Source: Jannaschia helgolandensis
Lineage (GTDB): Bacteria; Pseudomonadota; Alphaproteobacteria; Rhodobacterales; Rhodobacteraceae
Assembly: GCF_900109285.1 (NCBI RefSeq)
Contig: NZ_FNZQ01000002.1
Location: 310,001-374,000, forward strand
Length of the DNA: 64,000 nt
Direction of reading: 5' to 3'
This document shows positions 41,966 to 51,162 of this stretch, one piece after another. Each line of letters opens with the position of its first letter. Position 1 is the first letter of the stretch. A program made the position numbers and the translations under genes. A model generated the notes under the pieces. That model did no database searches. It saw only the letters and a program-made list of their open reading frames with translations, and was not told the origin of the DNA.

Positions 41966-42777
41966 TGACGGTTTCAATCCCTTCACCTGACCCCGGCAAG
42001 TTGCTCGACATGACGGGCAGGAAAGGCCTTGTCGTTGGCATCGCCAACGAAAGCAGCCTGGCCTGGGCGTCTGCGCGCAATTGTCATGCCGCGGGCGCGG
42101 AGCTTGCGGTAACCTATCTCAATGACAAGGCGCGGCGGTTTGTGGAACCCCTCGCGAAGTCCATAAATGCGCCGATTCTGTTGCCCTGCGACGTGACTCA
42201 AGAAGGCCAGCTGGAGGCAGTGTTCGATACTATCACCAAGACCTGGGGTCAGCTCGATTTTCTTGTTCATGCCATCGCCTGGGCTCCCATGGGCGACCTG
42301 CACGGACGGCTCACGGATTGTTCGGCAACTGGCTTTGCGCAGGCGATGCAGGTGTCGTGCCATTCCTTCATTCGTATGGCCCGGCTCGCGGAGCCGCTGA
42401 TGACGCGGGGCGGCAGCCTGACGACGCTCAGCTTTCTCGGGGCCGAAAAGGTCGTGGATCACTACAACCTGATGGGGCCGGTGAAGGCCGCGCTGGAAAC
42501 GTCCGTGCGCTATCTGGCACATGAACTGGGTCCGAGTGGCATCCGCGTCAACGCGATCTCCGCCGGGGCGGTCAAGACCCGCGCGGCCTCGGGAATTGAA
42601 CATTTCGACGAGCTGATCCGCGAGACGGAAACCAAATCACCGCTGCGCCGCACCGTGACCGCTGACGAGGTGGGACGCGCCGCCCTTCTTCTGGCCAGCG
42701 ACCATACAACCGGCATCACCGGAGAAATCCTGCATGTCGATGCCGGATTCCACGTCGATGGCATGATCTTTCACTGA
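41962..42777 (+). CDS. fabI: Enoyl-[acyl-carrier-protein] reductase I, paralogue
   Basis: A 271-residue NADH-dependent SDR enzyme that reduces enoyl-ACP or enoyl-CoA. It has the FabI-type nucleotide motif GLVVGIANESSLAWASAR, HAIAWAPMGDL and the active-site block SFLGAEKVVDHYNLMGPVKAALE. The catalytic Tyr and Lys of YxxMxxxK are present, while the first of the two conserved Tyr residues of E. coli FabI (Tyr146) is Phe. Placement with ack, pta and a PhaC-like hydrolase suggests a specialised copy rather than the housekeeping enzyme. Either ATG 41962 or 41965 may be used. Confidence 0.9.
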   Translation: MMTVSIPSPDPGKLLDMTGRKGLVVGIANESSLAWASARNCHAAGAELAVTYLNDKARRFVEPLAKSINAPILLPCDVTQEGQLEAVFDTITKTWGQLDFLVHAIAWAPMGDLHGRLTDCSATGFAQAMQVSCHSFIRMARLAEPLMTRGGSLTTLSFLGAEKVVDHYNLMGPVKAALETSVRYLAHELGPSGIRVNAISAGAVKTRAASGIEHFDELIRETETKSPLRRTVTADEVGRAALLLASDHTTGITGEILHVDAGFHVDGMIFH

Positions 42778-42825
42778 ACACAGACCTGCGTCACGGGCGC
42801 GGAACAAGGACCGGAAGGACACAAG

Positions 42826-45261
42826 ATGAACATCAACAAAGGCAGTTTGGCAAAAGCCAACGACGCCCATGACAATTACGATACCGTTCCGGAGGGGTAT
42901 TCTGGCACCGTTTATACCTGTTCGATGCACCCCGAGGTGCGCAGCACCGAAGAAGGATCTTGCCCGAAATGCGGTATGTTCCTGACGCCCGAGGGCGAAG
43001 CCGCGGATCATGGGCATCACGGTCATGCTGACCACGATCATTCCAGCCACGACCACTCCAACCATGGTCATGCACATGGTGCGGGGAAGGCGGATGCGAA
43101 GGGCGGCGAATACGACACCGTGCCCGACGGGTACAATGGCACGATCTATACCTGCCCGATGCACGCGCAGGTGCGCCATCCCGGCCCCGGGTCCTGTCCA
43201 ATCTGCGGCATGGGGCTGGAGCCTGAAACAATCAGCCTGGAGGAAGACGGTCCGAACCCGGAACTGGTCGATTTTACCCGACGCATGTGGGTCGGCGTCG
43301 CACTGACGATACCGCTGCTGATTATCACTATGCCAATCTATTTGGGCTATCCGCAAATCCGTGAATTCTTTGGCGAACAGACTTCGCTCTGGATTGAGGT
43401 GTTGTTGTCCACGCCGGTCATTCTGTGGTCTGGCTGGCCGTTTTTCACCCGTGGTTACAATTCGTTCCGCACGATGAACCTGAACATGTTCAGCCTCATC
43501 AGCATGGGTGTCGGCGCGGCCTTTATTTTTTCGATGGTCGCTGTTCTCATACCCGGCATATTTCCTGACGGATTCCGCGATCCGGAAACCGGCGCAGTGG
43601 GCGTCTATTTCGAGGCCGCCGCCGTCATCGTCACGCTGGTCCTGCTGGGCCAGGTGATGGAGCTGCGCGCCCGCGAAGGCACCGGCAAGGCGATCCGGGC
43701 TTTGCTCGACATGGCCGCCAAGACGGCGCGGGTGATCCGCCCCGACGGCACCGAAGAGGAAGTCGAGATGGACCAGGTGCAGTTGGGCGATCACCTGCGG
43801 GTGCGGCCCGGTGACAAGGTGCCGGTCGACGGCGTCGTGGTCGAAGGCCGCTCGTCGGTGGACGAGTCGATGATCTCGGGTGAGCCGATCCCGGTCGAAA
43901 AAACCGAGGGAGACAAGCTGACCGGTGCCACGATCAACGGCACCGGCAGTCTGGTGATGGAGGCCACGCGCATCGGCGCCGACACCATGCTGAGCCAGAT
44001 CGTGCAGATGGTCGCCAACGCGCAGCGCAGCCGTGCACCGATCCAGAAATACGCCGACAAGGTCGCGGGTCTGTTCGTGCCGGTGGTCATCGGTGTCGCC
44101 ATCCTATCGTTCATCATTTGGGCTATCTGGGGGCCGGAACCTGCGCTGGCCTATGGCCTTGTCTCGGCGGTTGCCGTCCTGATCATCGCCTGCCCCTGTG
44201 CGCTTGGCCTGGCCACGCCGATGTCGATCATGACCGCGACGGGGACCGGGGCGCAGATGGGCGTCCTGATCAAGAACGCCGAAGCTCTGGAGCGGTTCGA
44301 GAAGATCGACACGCTGATCGTCGACAAAACTGGCACGCTGACCGAAGGTAAGCCGAAACTGGTCGCGGTGCTGCCCGACAAGGGCCATGACGAGGCCGAA
44401 GTGCTGCGTCTTGCCGCATCACTGGAACGCGGGTCGGAACACCCGCTGGCCGAGGCCATCGTGCGCGGCGCCGAAGAGCGCGGCGTCGAGTTGGTCAAGG
44501 CCGAAGATTTCGAGGCTATCACCGGCAAGGGCGTCAAGGGCATCGTTGACGGCAAGGCCGTCGCGTTGGGCAATGCCGCGCTGATCAGGGACATGGGGCT
44601 GGACAGCGGCGCGTTGGTGGGCACCGCAAATGCGCGGCGCGACGAAGGCGAAACGGTGATGTTCATCGTGCTGGACGGGGCCATCGCCGGGCTGGTCAGT
44701 GTTGCCGACCCGGTCAAGGAGACCACGCCAGCCGCGCTCAAGGCGCTGCACGAACTGGGCTTTCGGATCATCATGGCGACCGGCGACAACGAACGCACCG
44801 CGCAGGCCGTCGCCAGCCGCCTGGGCATCGACGAGATCCGGGCCGACGTGCTGCCTGAAGACAAGGCGCGCATCATCCGCGAGTTGCAGGATCAGGGCAG
44901 GAAGGTCGCCATGGCCGGAGACGGCGTGAACGACGCCCCTGCCCTTGCGCAGGCCGATGTCGGCATCGCCATGGGGACCGGCGCGGATGTGGCGATCGAA
45001 AGCGCGGGGTTCACATTGGTAAAAGGCAACCTCGACGGGATCGTGCGGGCACGAAAGTTGAGTCTTGCGACCATGGGCAACATACGGCAGAATCTGTTTT
45101 TCGCGCTGATCTACAATGCGTCCGGTGTTCCGATTGCGGCCGGTATCCTGTTTCCGTTTTTCGGCATCCTGATCGGCCCGATCTTTGCCGCGTTCGCGAT
45201 GAGCGCATCGTCGCTGTCGGTGGTTCTCAATGCGCTACGGCTGCGACGGTTGAAGTTTTGA
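42826..45261 (+). CDS. Copper-translocating P-type ATPase with two HMBD repeats
   Basis: An 811-residue P1B ATPase of the CopB/SilP-like group. The N-terminus carries two copies of the YHS-like heavy-metal-binding domain ([22 protein letters not shown] and [22 protein letters not shown]) joined by a His-rich linker ([20 protein letters not shown]). Membrane motif [14 protein letters not shown], phosphorylation site [11 protein letters not shown] and hinge [13 protein letters not shown] are all intact. It follows the ack-pta-fabI genes by 48 bases with AAGGACAC upstream. Exports Cu(I) or Ag(I) to the periplasm. Confidence 0.93.
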   Translation: MNINKGSLAKANDAHDNYDTVPEGYSGTVYTCSMHPEVRSTEEGSCPKCGMFLTPEGEAADHGHHGHADHDHSSHDHSNHGHAHGAGKADAKGGEYDTVPDGYNGTIYTCPMHAQVRHPGPGSCPICGMGLEPETISLEEDGPNPELVDFTRRMWVGVALTIPLLIITMPIYLGYPQIREFFGEQTSLWIEVLLSTPVILWSGWPFFTRGYNSFRTMNLNMFSLISMGVGAAFIFSMVAVLIPGIFPDGFRDPETGAVGVYFEAAAVIVTLVLLGQVMELRAREGTGKAIRALLDMAAKTARVIRPDGTEEEVEMDQVQLGDHLRVRPGDKVPVDGVVVEGRSSVDESMISGEPIPVEKTEGDKLTGATINGTGSLVMEATRIGADTMLSQIVQMVANAQRSRAPIQKYADKVAGLFVPVVIGVAILSFIIWAIWGPEPALAYGLVSAVAVLIIACPCALGLATPMSIMTATGTGAQMGVLIKNAEALERFEKIDTLIVDKTGTLTEGKPKLVAVLPDKGHDEAEVLRLAASLERGSEHPLAEAIVRGAEERGVELVKAEDFEAITGKGVKGIVDGKAVALGNAALIRDMGLDSGALVGTANARRDEGETVMFIVLDGAIAGLVSVADPVKETTPAALKALHELGFRIIMATGDNERTAQAVASRLGIDEIRADVLPEDKARIIRELQDQGRKVAMAGDGVNDAPALAQADVGIAMGTGADVAIESAGFTLVKGNLDGIVRARKLSLATMGNIRQNLFFALIYNASGVPIAAGILFPFFGILIGPIFAAFAMSASSLSVVLNALRLRRLKF

Positions 45262-45276
45262 ACTGGAGTTTGTTCG

Positions 45277-45888
45277 ATGAGGAAACCTGAATCTATGCGC
45301 CCGATCCGCAGTGCTGTGGGCGGGGTGCTGGCGACCTTTCTTTTCGCCACGATGCCGATTGCCGGTGCGCAGGCGCATAGCTTTTCGCTGGGCGTTTCAG
45401 CGGATGGATCAGACCTGCCAACAGCTCTCGACTCCGCGATCAAGGGCATCTTGCTGGCCACTCGGGAGCGGGACAGCCACGCGAACGAAACTTCGGACGG
45501 CCACCTCGGCGGGCTTGATGTTTTCCTTGTTCCCCTGCCGACCGAGGCCGCGGCAGACATTGATGGACTCCGGGACGTCAATCGACGACCCATCGACATC
45601 GCGGTCCTGCTCGGCCCCGGTTCCGGGGACGATCAGGATCTGTCGCAGCTTGACCCGCAAACTGTCGTCGTCCGGCCTGGCAGGATCGTCAGTGAACCGA
45701 CGGAGGCCGGCCGCGACTTTGAGACCCGGTTTATGACGGCTTATGGTCTGCGCCCAAATCGAGCGGCGATCGAAGGCTATAACGCAGCGCGACGGGTCGA
45801 CCTGGCATTGCGCTCGACGAATGGCGTTGCCGACCGTCCGGCGTTAATCGACGCGCTGACAGCCACAGCAGACGGGATCGAATGGTGA
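45277..45888 (+). CDS. Exported protein with C-terminal similarity to periplasmic binding proteins
   Basis: A 203-residue protein with a signal peptide (AVGGVLATFLFATMPIAGAQA). The last about 60 residues (FETRFMTAYGLRPNRAAIEGYNAARRVDLAL) resemble the end of branched-chain amino-acid-type binding proteins. The protein is only half the normal length and lacks the first ligand lobe, so it may be a truncated relic or a small adapted protein. It lies 15 bases after the copper ATPase and may be co-transcribed. No partner transporter is nearby. Confidence 0.55.
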   Translation: MRKPESMRPIRSAVGGVLATFLFATMPIAGAQAHSFSLGVSADGSDLPTALDSAIKGILLATRERDSHANETSDGHLGGLDVFLVPLPTEAAADIDGLRDVNRRPIDIAVLLGPGSGDDQDLSQLDPQTVVVRPGRIVSEPTEAGRDFETRFMTAYGLRPNRAAIEGYNAARRVDLALRSTNGVADRPALIDALTATADGIEW

Positions 45889-46203
45889 ATTCGAAAACTC
45901 TGCATGGCAAAATCCAGAGCATCAAGATCACGCCGCCAAGGACGCTTGCACAATACGTTGGAAACCGCGCTTCGGACTGATTGCCGACCCGCTTTCCCGA
46001 CATCAACTGGGGAACCGCGGTGTCTCGGTTCGCCAATTTCCCGGTTGCAATCGTATTCCTCAAGCGATGGCTCTACCAATGATGCCGCACGTCATCATGG
46101 GGCCAAGCGCACTGAAGGCCGCGACAGGCATAAGGCGGCGCGAACGGCCTCGCTCGCAGTAATCCAGCTCGCAATAATCAGGTGCCGACAGATGGGCAAA
46201 TAT
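45889..46203. other. Gene-free stretch
   Basis: I see no conserved coding potential in the 315 bases between the two convergent genes, only short frames. No clear terminator hairpin was found. Confidence 0.5.
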
Positions 46204-47529
46204 TCAGTGATCGCTTTCGGAATTTGGCGCGATCCAGCGTGACAGAAAAAACCGCTCGTAGACAAAAACCGTTGTAATCCCAACCACTGCATAAAGCACG
46301 ATCATAGGATCCGATCCCAGCTTCATCGCCGTGAATGCGATCAGGACAATTGCGTCGAACGCTATTGCGGACAGCAGGATCGCTGCGTTTGCACCAACCT
46401 CTTGTCGTAAATATCGCAACACGCCCCAATGCACCAACATATCCATGATCAGATAGAAGAACACGCCAAGCGAGGCGATCCGACTGAGATCGAAAAACAC
46501 CGCCAGCAGTGAAGCAAGGACGACAGTATAGACCAGCATGTGGGTGAGGATCGGGCCGGACATTCCAAAATGGCGGTGCGGTATCATCTTCATGTCCGTC
46601 AGCATTGCCAGCATTCGCGACACGGCAAAAACGCTGGCCAACACTCCGGAGACTGTGGCCACCGCCGCCAGAACGACGGTGAAATAGAATCCGAACTGTC
46701 CAAGTGCCGGCGCCGCCGCCTCGGCAAGCGAATAGTCCTTGGCAGCGATAATCTGGTCGATGGACAGGTTCGACCCGACGGCCAGCGCGACCAGCAGGTA
46801 TATTACGACGCAGATCGCGATCGAGATCACGATGGTCAGCCCGACATTCCGGTGCGGATTGGTGATTTCCCCGCCACTGTTGGTAATCGTCGTGAACCCC
46901 TTGAACGCCAGGATCGACAGCGCCACCGAGGCGACAAAGCCGGTAATACTAAACCCGTCAGCGTTGTTGCTGGCCTCTGGAAAGCCGAACCCACCCGACC
47001 ACAGAGCGACGATGCCGAACAATGCGATGCCTCCGATCTTGATTGCCGCCATGACGATGGAAAGAAGTCCGACGGACCGGTTGCCTGAAACGTTCACGAG
47101 AAATGCAAACAGGATCACCGCAACCGCCAGTATCGGCACCAACGGTCCACTCGTGATCTCGAACGGGCGAAGGACATAGGTGGCAAACGTCCGTGCCACG
47201 AGGCTTTCGGATATCACCATCGACAGCGCCATCAAAAGTGACGCGGCAGCGGCAATCGCGCCCGGACCATAGGCCTTTTGCAGGATCATTGCGATTCCGC
47301 CCGAAGACGGCCAGGCATTCGACATCTTGACGTAAGTGTAGGCGCTGAAAGACGTAACAATGGCCCCAAACACGAATGACAAGGCGAAATATGAACCAGC
47401 GAGCTGCGCGATCTGGCCGGTCAACGCAAAGATCCCCGCGCCGATCATTACACCCGTGCCCATACCGACCGCGCCACTCAGGCTGATGGAGCCCTTTTGC
47501 ATCGCATCGTCGCCGCTGGAATGTGTCAT
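46204..47529 (-). CDS. APC-superfamily amino acid/polyamine permease
   Basis: A 441-residue inner-membrane transporter with about 12 helices. The first helix has the APC signature GTGVMIGAGIFALTGQIAQLAG, and the sixth-helix region FKGFTTITNSGGEITNPHRNVG is also typical. It ends in a hydrophobic helix and a short charged tail. ATG 47529 has GAGG seven bases upstream; the frame up to 47619 is rejected. The substrate is unknown. It is the distal gene of a leftward group with DUF302 and cytochrome c. Confidence 0.88.
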   Translation of the reverse strand: MTHSSGDDAMQKGSISLSGAVGMGTGVMIGAGIFALTGQIAQLAGSYFALSFVFGAIVTSFSAYTYVKMSNAWPSSGGIAMILQKAYGPGAIAAAASLLMALSMVISESLVARTFATYVLRPFEITSGPLVPILAVAVILFAFLVNVSGNRSVGLLSIVMAAIKIGGIALFGIVALWSGGFGFPEASNNADGFSITGFVASVALSILAFKGFTTITNSGGEITNPHRNVGLTIVISIAICVVIYLLVALAVGSNLSIDQIIAAKDYSLAEAAAPALGQFGFYFTVVLAAVATVSGVLASVFAVSRMLAMLTDMKMIPHRHFGMSGPILTHMLVYTVVLASLLAVFFDLSRIASLGVFFYLIMDMLVHWGVLRYLRQEVGANAAILLSAIAFDAIVLIAFTAMKLGSDPMIVLYAVVGITTVFVYERFFLSRWIAPNSESDH

Positions 47530-47681
47530 ATGTCTGCCTCGGTTGATCTGTTCTGCGTCTGAGTATCGGATTCTCGTACCGCAGAAAATCTGATTGTCCG
47601 GCCGAACTGCGCACACCAAACAAACGCCTTCATACCGGGAAGCGGATTGCTACCCGGTACGCTTTGGTGAACTATGATAAA

Positions 47682-48068
47682 TCAGATCGCCTGAACCACG
47701 CTGCGCAACATATCGCGAACTTGTCCAGCCACATGCTGCAATTGGTCATTGTCGATTCCGGCCATCGACGCTTGCGGATCGACTGCCGAAATTTCGACCC
47801 CGGACGGAATCTCTCGCAGGATGACATTACATGGTAACATCGCGCCCACGCGTGGCTCCAAACCGATCGCTTGCCATGCCATGTCGGGATTACAGGCGCC
47901 GAGGATCAGGTATCCCGGCATGTCCTTGCCGATTTTCTTCTTCATCGTGGCCTTGACGTCGATTTCGGTCAGAACGCCAAAACCCGCATCGGCAAGCGCA
48001 CTTCGGACACGGCGCTCGACATCATAGAGGGAAGCATCATGGATGGTGCGGTTGATCGTATAGCTCAT
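47682..48068 (-). CDS. DUF302 domain protein
   Basis: A 128-residue protein of the DUF302 family with VERRVRSALADAGFGVLTEIDVKATMKKKIG and LGACNPDMAWQAIGLEPRVGAMLPCNV; the CNP and LPC Cys residues are characteristic. No signal peptide is visible. Family members occur widely in microaerobic and metal-linked clusters with unknown role. It lies between a cytochrome c and an APC permease on the same strand. Confidence 0.9.
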   Translation of the reverse strand: MSYTINRTIHDASLYDVERRVRSALADAGFGVLTEIDVKATMKKKIGKDMPGYLILGACNPDMAWQAIGLEPRVGAMLPCNVILREIPSGVEISAVDPQASMAGIDNDQLQHVAGQVRDMLRSVVQAI

Positions 48069-48257
48069 AGATTTTTCCTCATTTTCGCAGATACTTGACC
48101 AATACAGCTACACCAAGACAACGAGAAACAGGATCTACAGCATCCATAAACTGCCAAGACCCACACCAAAACCTGGCATACTACGGCTCCTTTCTAACTT
48201 TCAGAAGGCAACCACAGGCCCTGATCTGGTCGCAGAAGCCAAATGTTTTATACCGGA

Positions 48258-48743
48258 CTAATCATGCCCCTCCTCATCCGCGTCCTTGTCTTCTACATGA
48301 ACCATCATCGCTTCAATTTCTTCAGGGATATCCGCTTCGGAAAATTTTGCCTGTTCTTCTGCGTCGTGAACAAATGCAATGATCGCGGCCAGTTCTTCGC
48401 CGGTCAGGTCGATCACGTCGCCAAGCTCATCCCGCTGCAATTCGACCATCGCCTCTGCACCGCGCCACATGCGTGCTGTAAATTCGAAGGGGTTCATTGG
48501 GGAGTCCATGAATTCTGCGTCCAGCATCGGCGCATCGACCCCACCGACCCCGTTGATTGAATGGCAGACAACGCAACCCTTCGACGCGAACAGTTCGCGG
48601 CCTTCCTCTGCGTTCATCTCAGGCAATATCAATCCCGATGCCATCATTTCCATATTGGCACCATGAATATCGGCAAAAGATGGCCCCGCGAATACCGCAA
48701 ACAGAACAGCAACAGGGAGCGATTTACGAATTGTAACAATCAT
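48258..48743 (-). CDS. Periplasmic c-type cytochrome
   Basis: A 161-residue secreted cytochrome. The signal peptide is TIRKSLPVAVLFAVFAGPSFA. The haem site is CVVCH in ELFASKGCVVCHSINGVGG, with a candidate axial Met in MWRGAEAM or MNPFEFTARM. The C-terminus is very acidic (EVEDKD/ADEEGHD-like), unusual for the family. ATG 48743 follows AAAGGAAG at good spacing. It probably passes electrons to an oxidase; the partner is not known. Confidence 0.88.
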   Translation of the reverse strand: MIVTIRKSLPVAVLFAVFAGPSFADIHGANMEMMASGLILPEMNAEEGRELFASKGCVVCHSINGVGGVDAPMLDAEFMDSPMNPFEFTARMWRGAEAMVELQRDELGDVIDLTGEELAAIIAFVHDAEEQAKFSEADIPEEIEAMMVHVEDKDADEEGHD

Positions 48744-48884
48744 TATAAAACTTCCTTTCATACATGGTTCCCAGGATCAGGGACTTGCCAGAATATCGTT
48801 GAACTGCCATTCACGTGGCAATATGCTTTCACATTCTAGCGCGAAAAAGCAATAATTACGCATCCAATACTGCTCGAAAGAACA

Positions 48885-49259
48885 TCATTGCACAGCCACT
48901 ATCTCATGTCCTTCGCCTTCAATCGGAAAATCTCCTACAGGTGTCAGTGTTGCCTCATCAATGATCCAGACCTTCGATTCGGCTCGTGACGAGACATAGA
49001 ATGTGCAGGTTCCAGGAATGGTGGTCAGATGATATGGCTCCGAAGATAAGGGAGCAGTTGTCACATCACCCGTCGAAAGTGCCACTGCCGCAATCTTGTC
49101 CTCGCCTCGACCGGCAACGTATAGGCTCATTCGATGATCCGACAGGTCCATCCCGTGCAACTCGCCACCAATGGCAAAGCTGCGCGGAACCGAACCATCA
49201 TTCAGAAGCAGCTCCATCACATTGCCCTCGTCCGCATCGATGGCATAGAGGATGCATGG
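48885..49259 (-). pseudogene. 3' fragment of a beta-propeller (YncE-like) protein
   Basis: The reading frame contains about 125 residues: CILYAIDADEGNVMELLL, LYVAGRGEDKIAAVALSTG and FYVSSRAESKVWIIDEATL. These are repeated blades like those of YncE/YVTN-type seven-bladed propellers. Only two or three blades remain. Upstream of about 49259 the sequence turns AT-rich and stops similarity abruptly, so the 5' part was deleted or replaced. A start at 49220 would be possible but would not give a complete fold. Confidence 0.65.
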
Positions 49260-49344
49260 TTGGTTTTGTTTTACCTCAACATTTTACACCTTCATTATGG
49301 ACTTTTGGTCTCTCAAAACATAAGGCTCTATGCGTCGTCCACTC

Positions 49345-49953
49345 TCAGGCTGGAATTCTATTTCCTAAGGAGCCTTTCAGGGAATGATCAGAGCCACACT
49401 GCATAAACTTGCCGGCGCCGCAAAGAGGGCAGATTTCGGTTATGCGTTTCTTCAATTCCGCCCTGGCACGATGGACGCGCACGCGCAAAGCATTCTGACT
49501 GACCGCAAGGTCAGCGGCGATCGCAATACGAGGTTCCTCCTGCAGATCCAGTCGTGTCAGCAATTCGATCTGCGCAGGCTCCAATTCTTTCAAGGCCACT
49601 GAAATGCATCTGCAAACAGTATCATCTACACCCTCGGTTTCCGGTTCCGTTAGTTTGGCCTCGTTCGCATAGGCGTCCGCCCATGCTTTTCGCGTTGCCT
49701 GTCGCCGGTAGTGATCGGTCAGGGTGTGCCGCAAGGTGATACCCAGCCAGGCATCCAGCCGCTCGCCGTTCTTGATAGAGGCGTGATTACGAAGAACTTT
49801 GAGACAGAAATCCTGAAAAACGTCCTCGGCATCCTGCGGGTTTCTCAGGCGCTTGCGAAGGAACCCCAGGAATTTGTTGCGGCATTCGACAAGCTTTGCC
49901 TCAGCGTCACGGCGCGAAACGTTCGCTGATCGGTGCTTCTGTTCAATGAACAT
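49345..49953 (-). CDS. ECF-type sigma factor with Cys-containing C-terminal tail
   Basis: A 202-residue sigma-70 family factor. Region 2 covers KLVECRNKFLGFLRKRLRN with DAEDVFQDFCLKVLRN, and region 4 covers ELEPAQIELLTRLDLQEEP with IAADLAVSQNALRVRVHRAR. The tail ITEICPLCGAGKFMQCGSDH contains CxxC plus a third Cys and a His. No anti-sigma gene is adjacent. ECF factors of the CorE group use a C-terminal Cys-rich domain to sense copper directly; this tail may act similarly, but it is shorter. AGGAG precedes ATG 49953. Confidence 0.88.
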   Translation of the reverse strand: MFIEQKHRSANVSRRDAEAKLVECRNKFLGFLRKRLRNPQDAEDVFQDFCLKVLRNHASIKNGERLDAWLGITLRHTLTDHYRRQATRKAWADAYANEAKLTEPETEGVDDTVCRCISVALKELEPAQIELLTRLDLQEEPRIAIAADLAVSQNALRVRVHRARAELKKRITEICPLCGAGKFMQCGSDHSLKGSLGNRIPA

Positions 49954-50562
49954 TCTTCACTCCTATTACGTGATTTCGTGCCGCGCCGAAAAACCGATGC
50001 CGACGGTCATCCCTGAGAAAAGTAAGGCAGACAGAAAAGCCGAACGCGCGCCTTGATGGTCGGTAGGCTCTTAAGAAAAGTGGGCAGGAAGGTTTTCGAA
50101 ACCTGCCAGAGTCCTTCCGCCGACCGGCAATCGCGACGCTGAGGCTACGGCCCTGATGGCATTTCGTGTCCGGTGCGGGCGAAACGGCACCGTCATCGGC
50201 GAAGACCCTGTTTGCGACGAAAAGACGGGCGGTTGCAGGGGCAGAACACGATGATCCGTAACGGGGCGCCGTCGCAAATGCAGAGATGGCACACGCCGGG
50301 ACCGGGCCTGCTCCCGCTGGCACTGCGAAACCCCGATCTGTCTGCGCGAATCTGAACATGCGTCCATACTTTCCTGTGCTGCATGCAGATTTAGGCCCTA
50401 GGTCGGTGCCAGGCTTTGATTTGAGTCAATCTTCAAACCCATCAAAAGCCAGAGGGGGCACGCAGGCCTCGCCCACTGCCACGTGACTGTTCACAGCGGG
50501 ACTTTCAGGATAAGGCCACTGTGTTCCCTATCTTGTTCTGCATTGAAAACATCAGGTTCCAT
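49954..50562. other. Gene-free intergenic region
   Basis: No frame here has conserved features. The stretch separates the divergent sigma factor and membrane-protein genes and contains a good FNR/FixK-type box near its right end. Confidence 0.5.
50416..50429. promoter_or_regulatory. FNR/FixK-type binding site
   Basis: TTGATTTGAGTCAA matches the TTGA-N6-TCAA core of FNR/FixK/FnrL sites perfectly. It lies 134 bases before the membrane-protein start, consistent with low-oxygen activation of that gene and perhaps the CBS gene behind it. Confidence 0.6.
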
Positions 50563-51045
50563 ATGCCCGCACCCGTAGCGCTTCCCCGCCGTCTGCCGCC
50601 AGAGCTCGACTTCCTTGTCCTGTCATTCCTGGGGCATTTCGCTTGGGAAATATTACAGTCCCCGCTGTTCGCGAGTCTCAGCCAGGTCGATCATTTCAGC
50701 GGCATCGCCATATGCCTGAAGGCAACGCTGGGCGATCTGGCCATTGCGCTGGCGGCTTTCTGGAGCGCCGCGCTTGTAAGCAAAGACCGAAATTGGGTTG
50801 CGAACGCTGGCAGTACCGCAATTGTCGTTTTTTTCGCGACCGGGTTGCTGGCAACCGTTGGTCTCGAATACCTCAACACCGAAGTGTTGGGCCGTTGGTC
50901 CTATGACGGAGTGATGCCGACCCTCCCGGTCCTTGGCACCGGGTTGTCTCCGATCCTGCAATGGATTTTTGTGCCCCTCTTGGTGCTATGGTACATGCGT
51001 CGACTGGCGGTCGGGACTGTCGATCTTGGCCACCATGCGCGCTGA
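50563..51045 (+). CDS. Conserved hypothetical membrane protein
   Basis: A 160-residue protein with about four hydrophobic helices (LDFLVLSFLGHFAWEILQS, TLGDLAIALAAFWSAALV, GSTAIVVFFATGLLATVG and LQWIFVPLLVLWYM). Polar motifs HFAWE and LNTEVLGRWSY lie near the membrane. I do not recognise the family by name. ATG 50563 has AGG at suitable distance; a GTG at 50521 is possible but less likely. It is preceded by an FNR/FixK box, so it may be induced at low oxygen. Confidence 0.65.
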   Translation: MPAPVALPRRLPPELDFLVLSFLGHFAWEILQSPLFASLSQVDHFSGIAICLKATLGDLAIALAAFWSAALVSKDRNWVANAGSTAIVVFFATGLLATVGLEYLNTEVLGRWSYDGVMPTLPVLGTGLSPILQWIFVPLLVLWYMRRLAVGTVDLGHHAR

Positions 51046-51162
51046 CGCTTTGTGCCGAACCGGTAATGTTTCATGGCTTGGCGCGTCTTCTGATCAATAG
51101 CCCCGGATACAGCAGTTGACTGTACTGAAGTCGAAAAGTAGCGCGCAAAAGGCGAAACAAGC

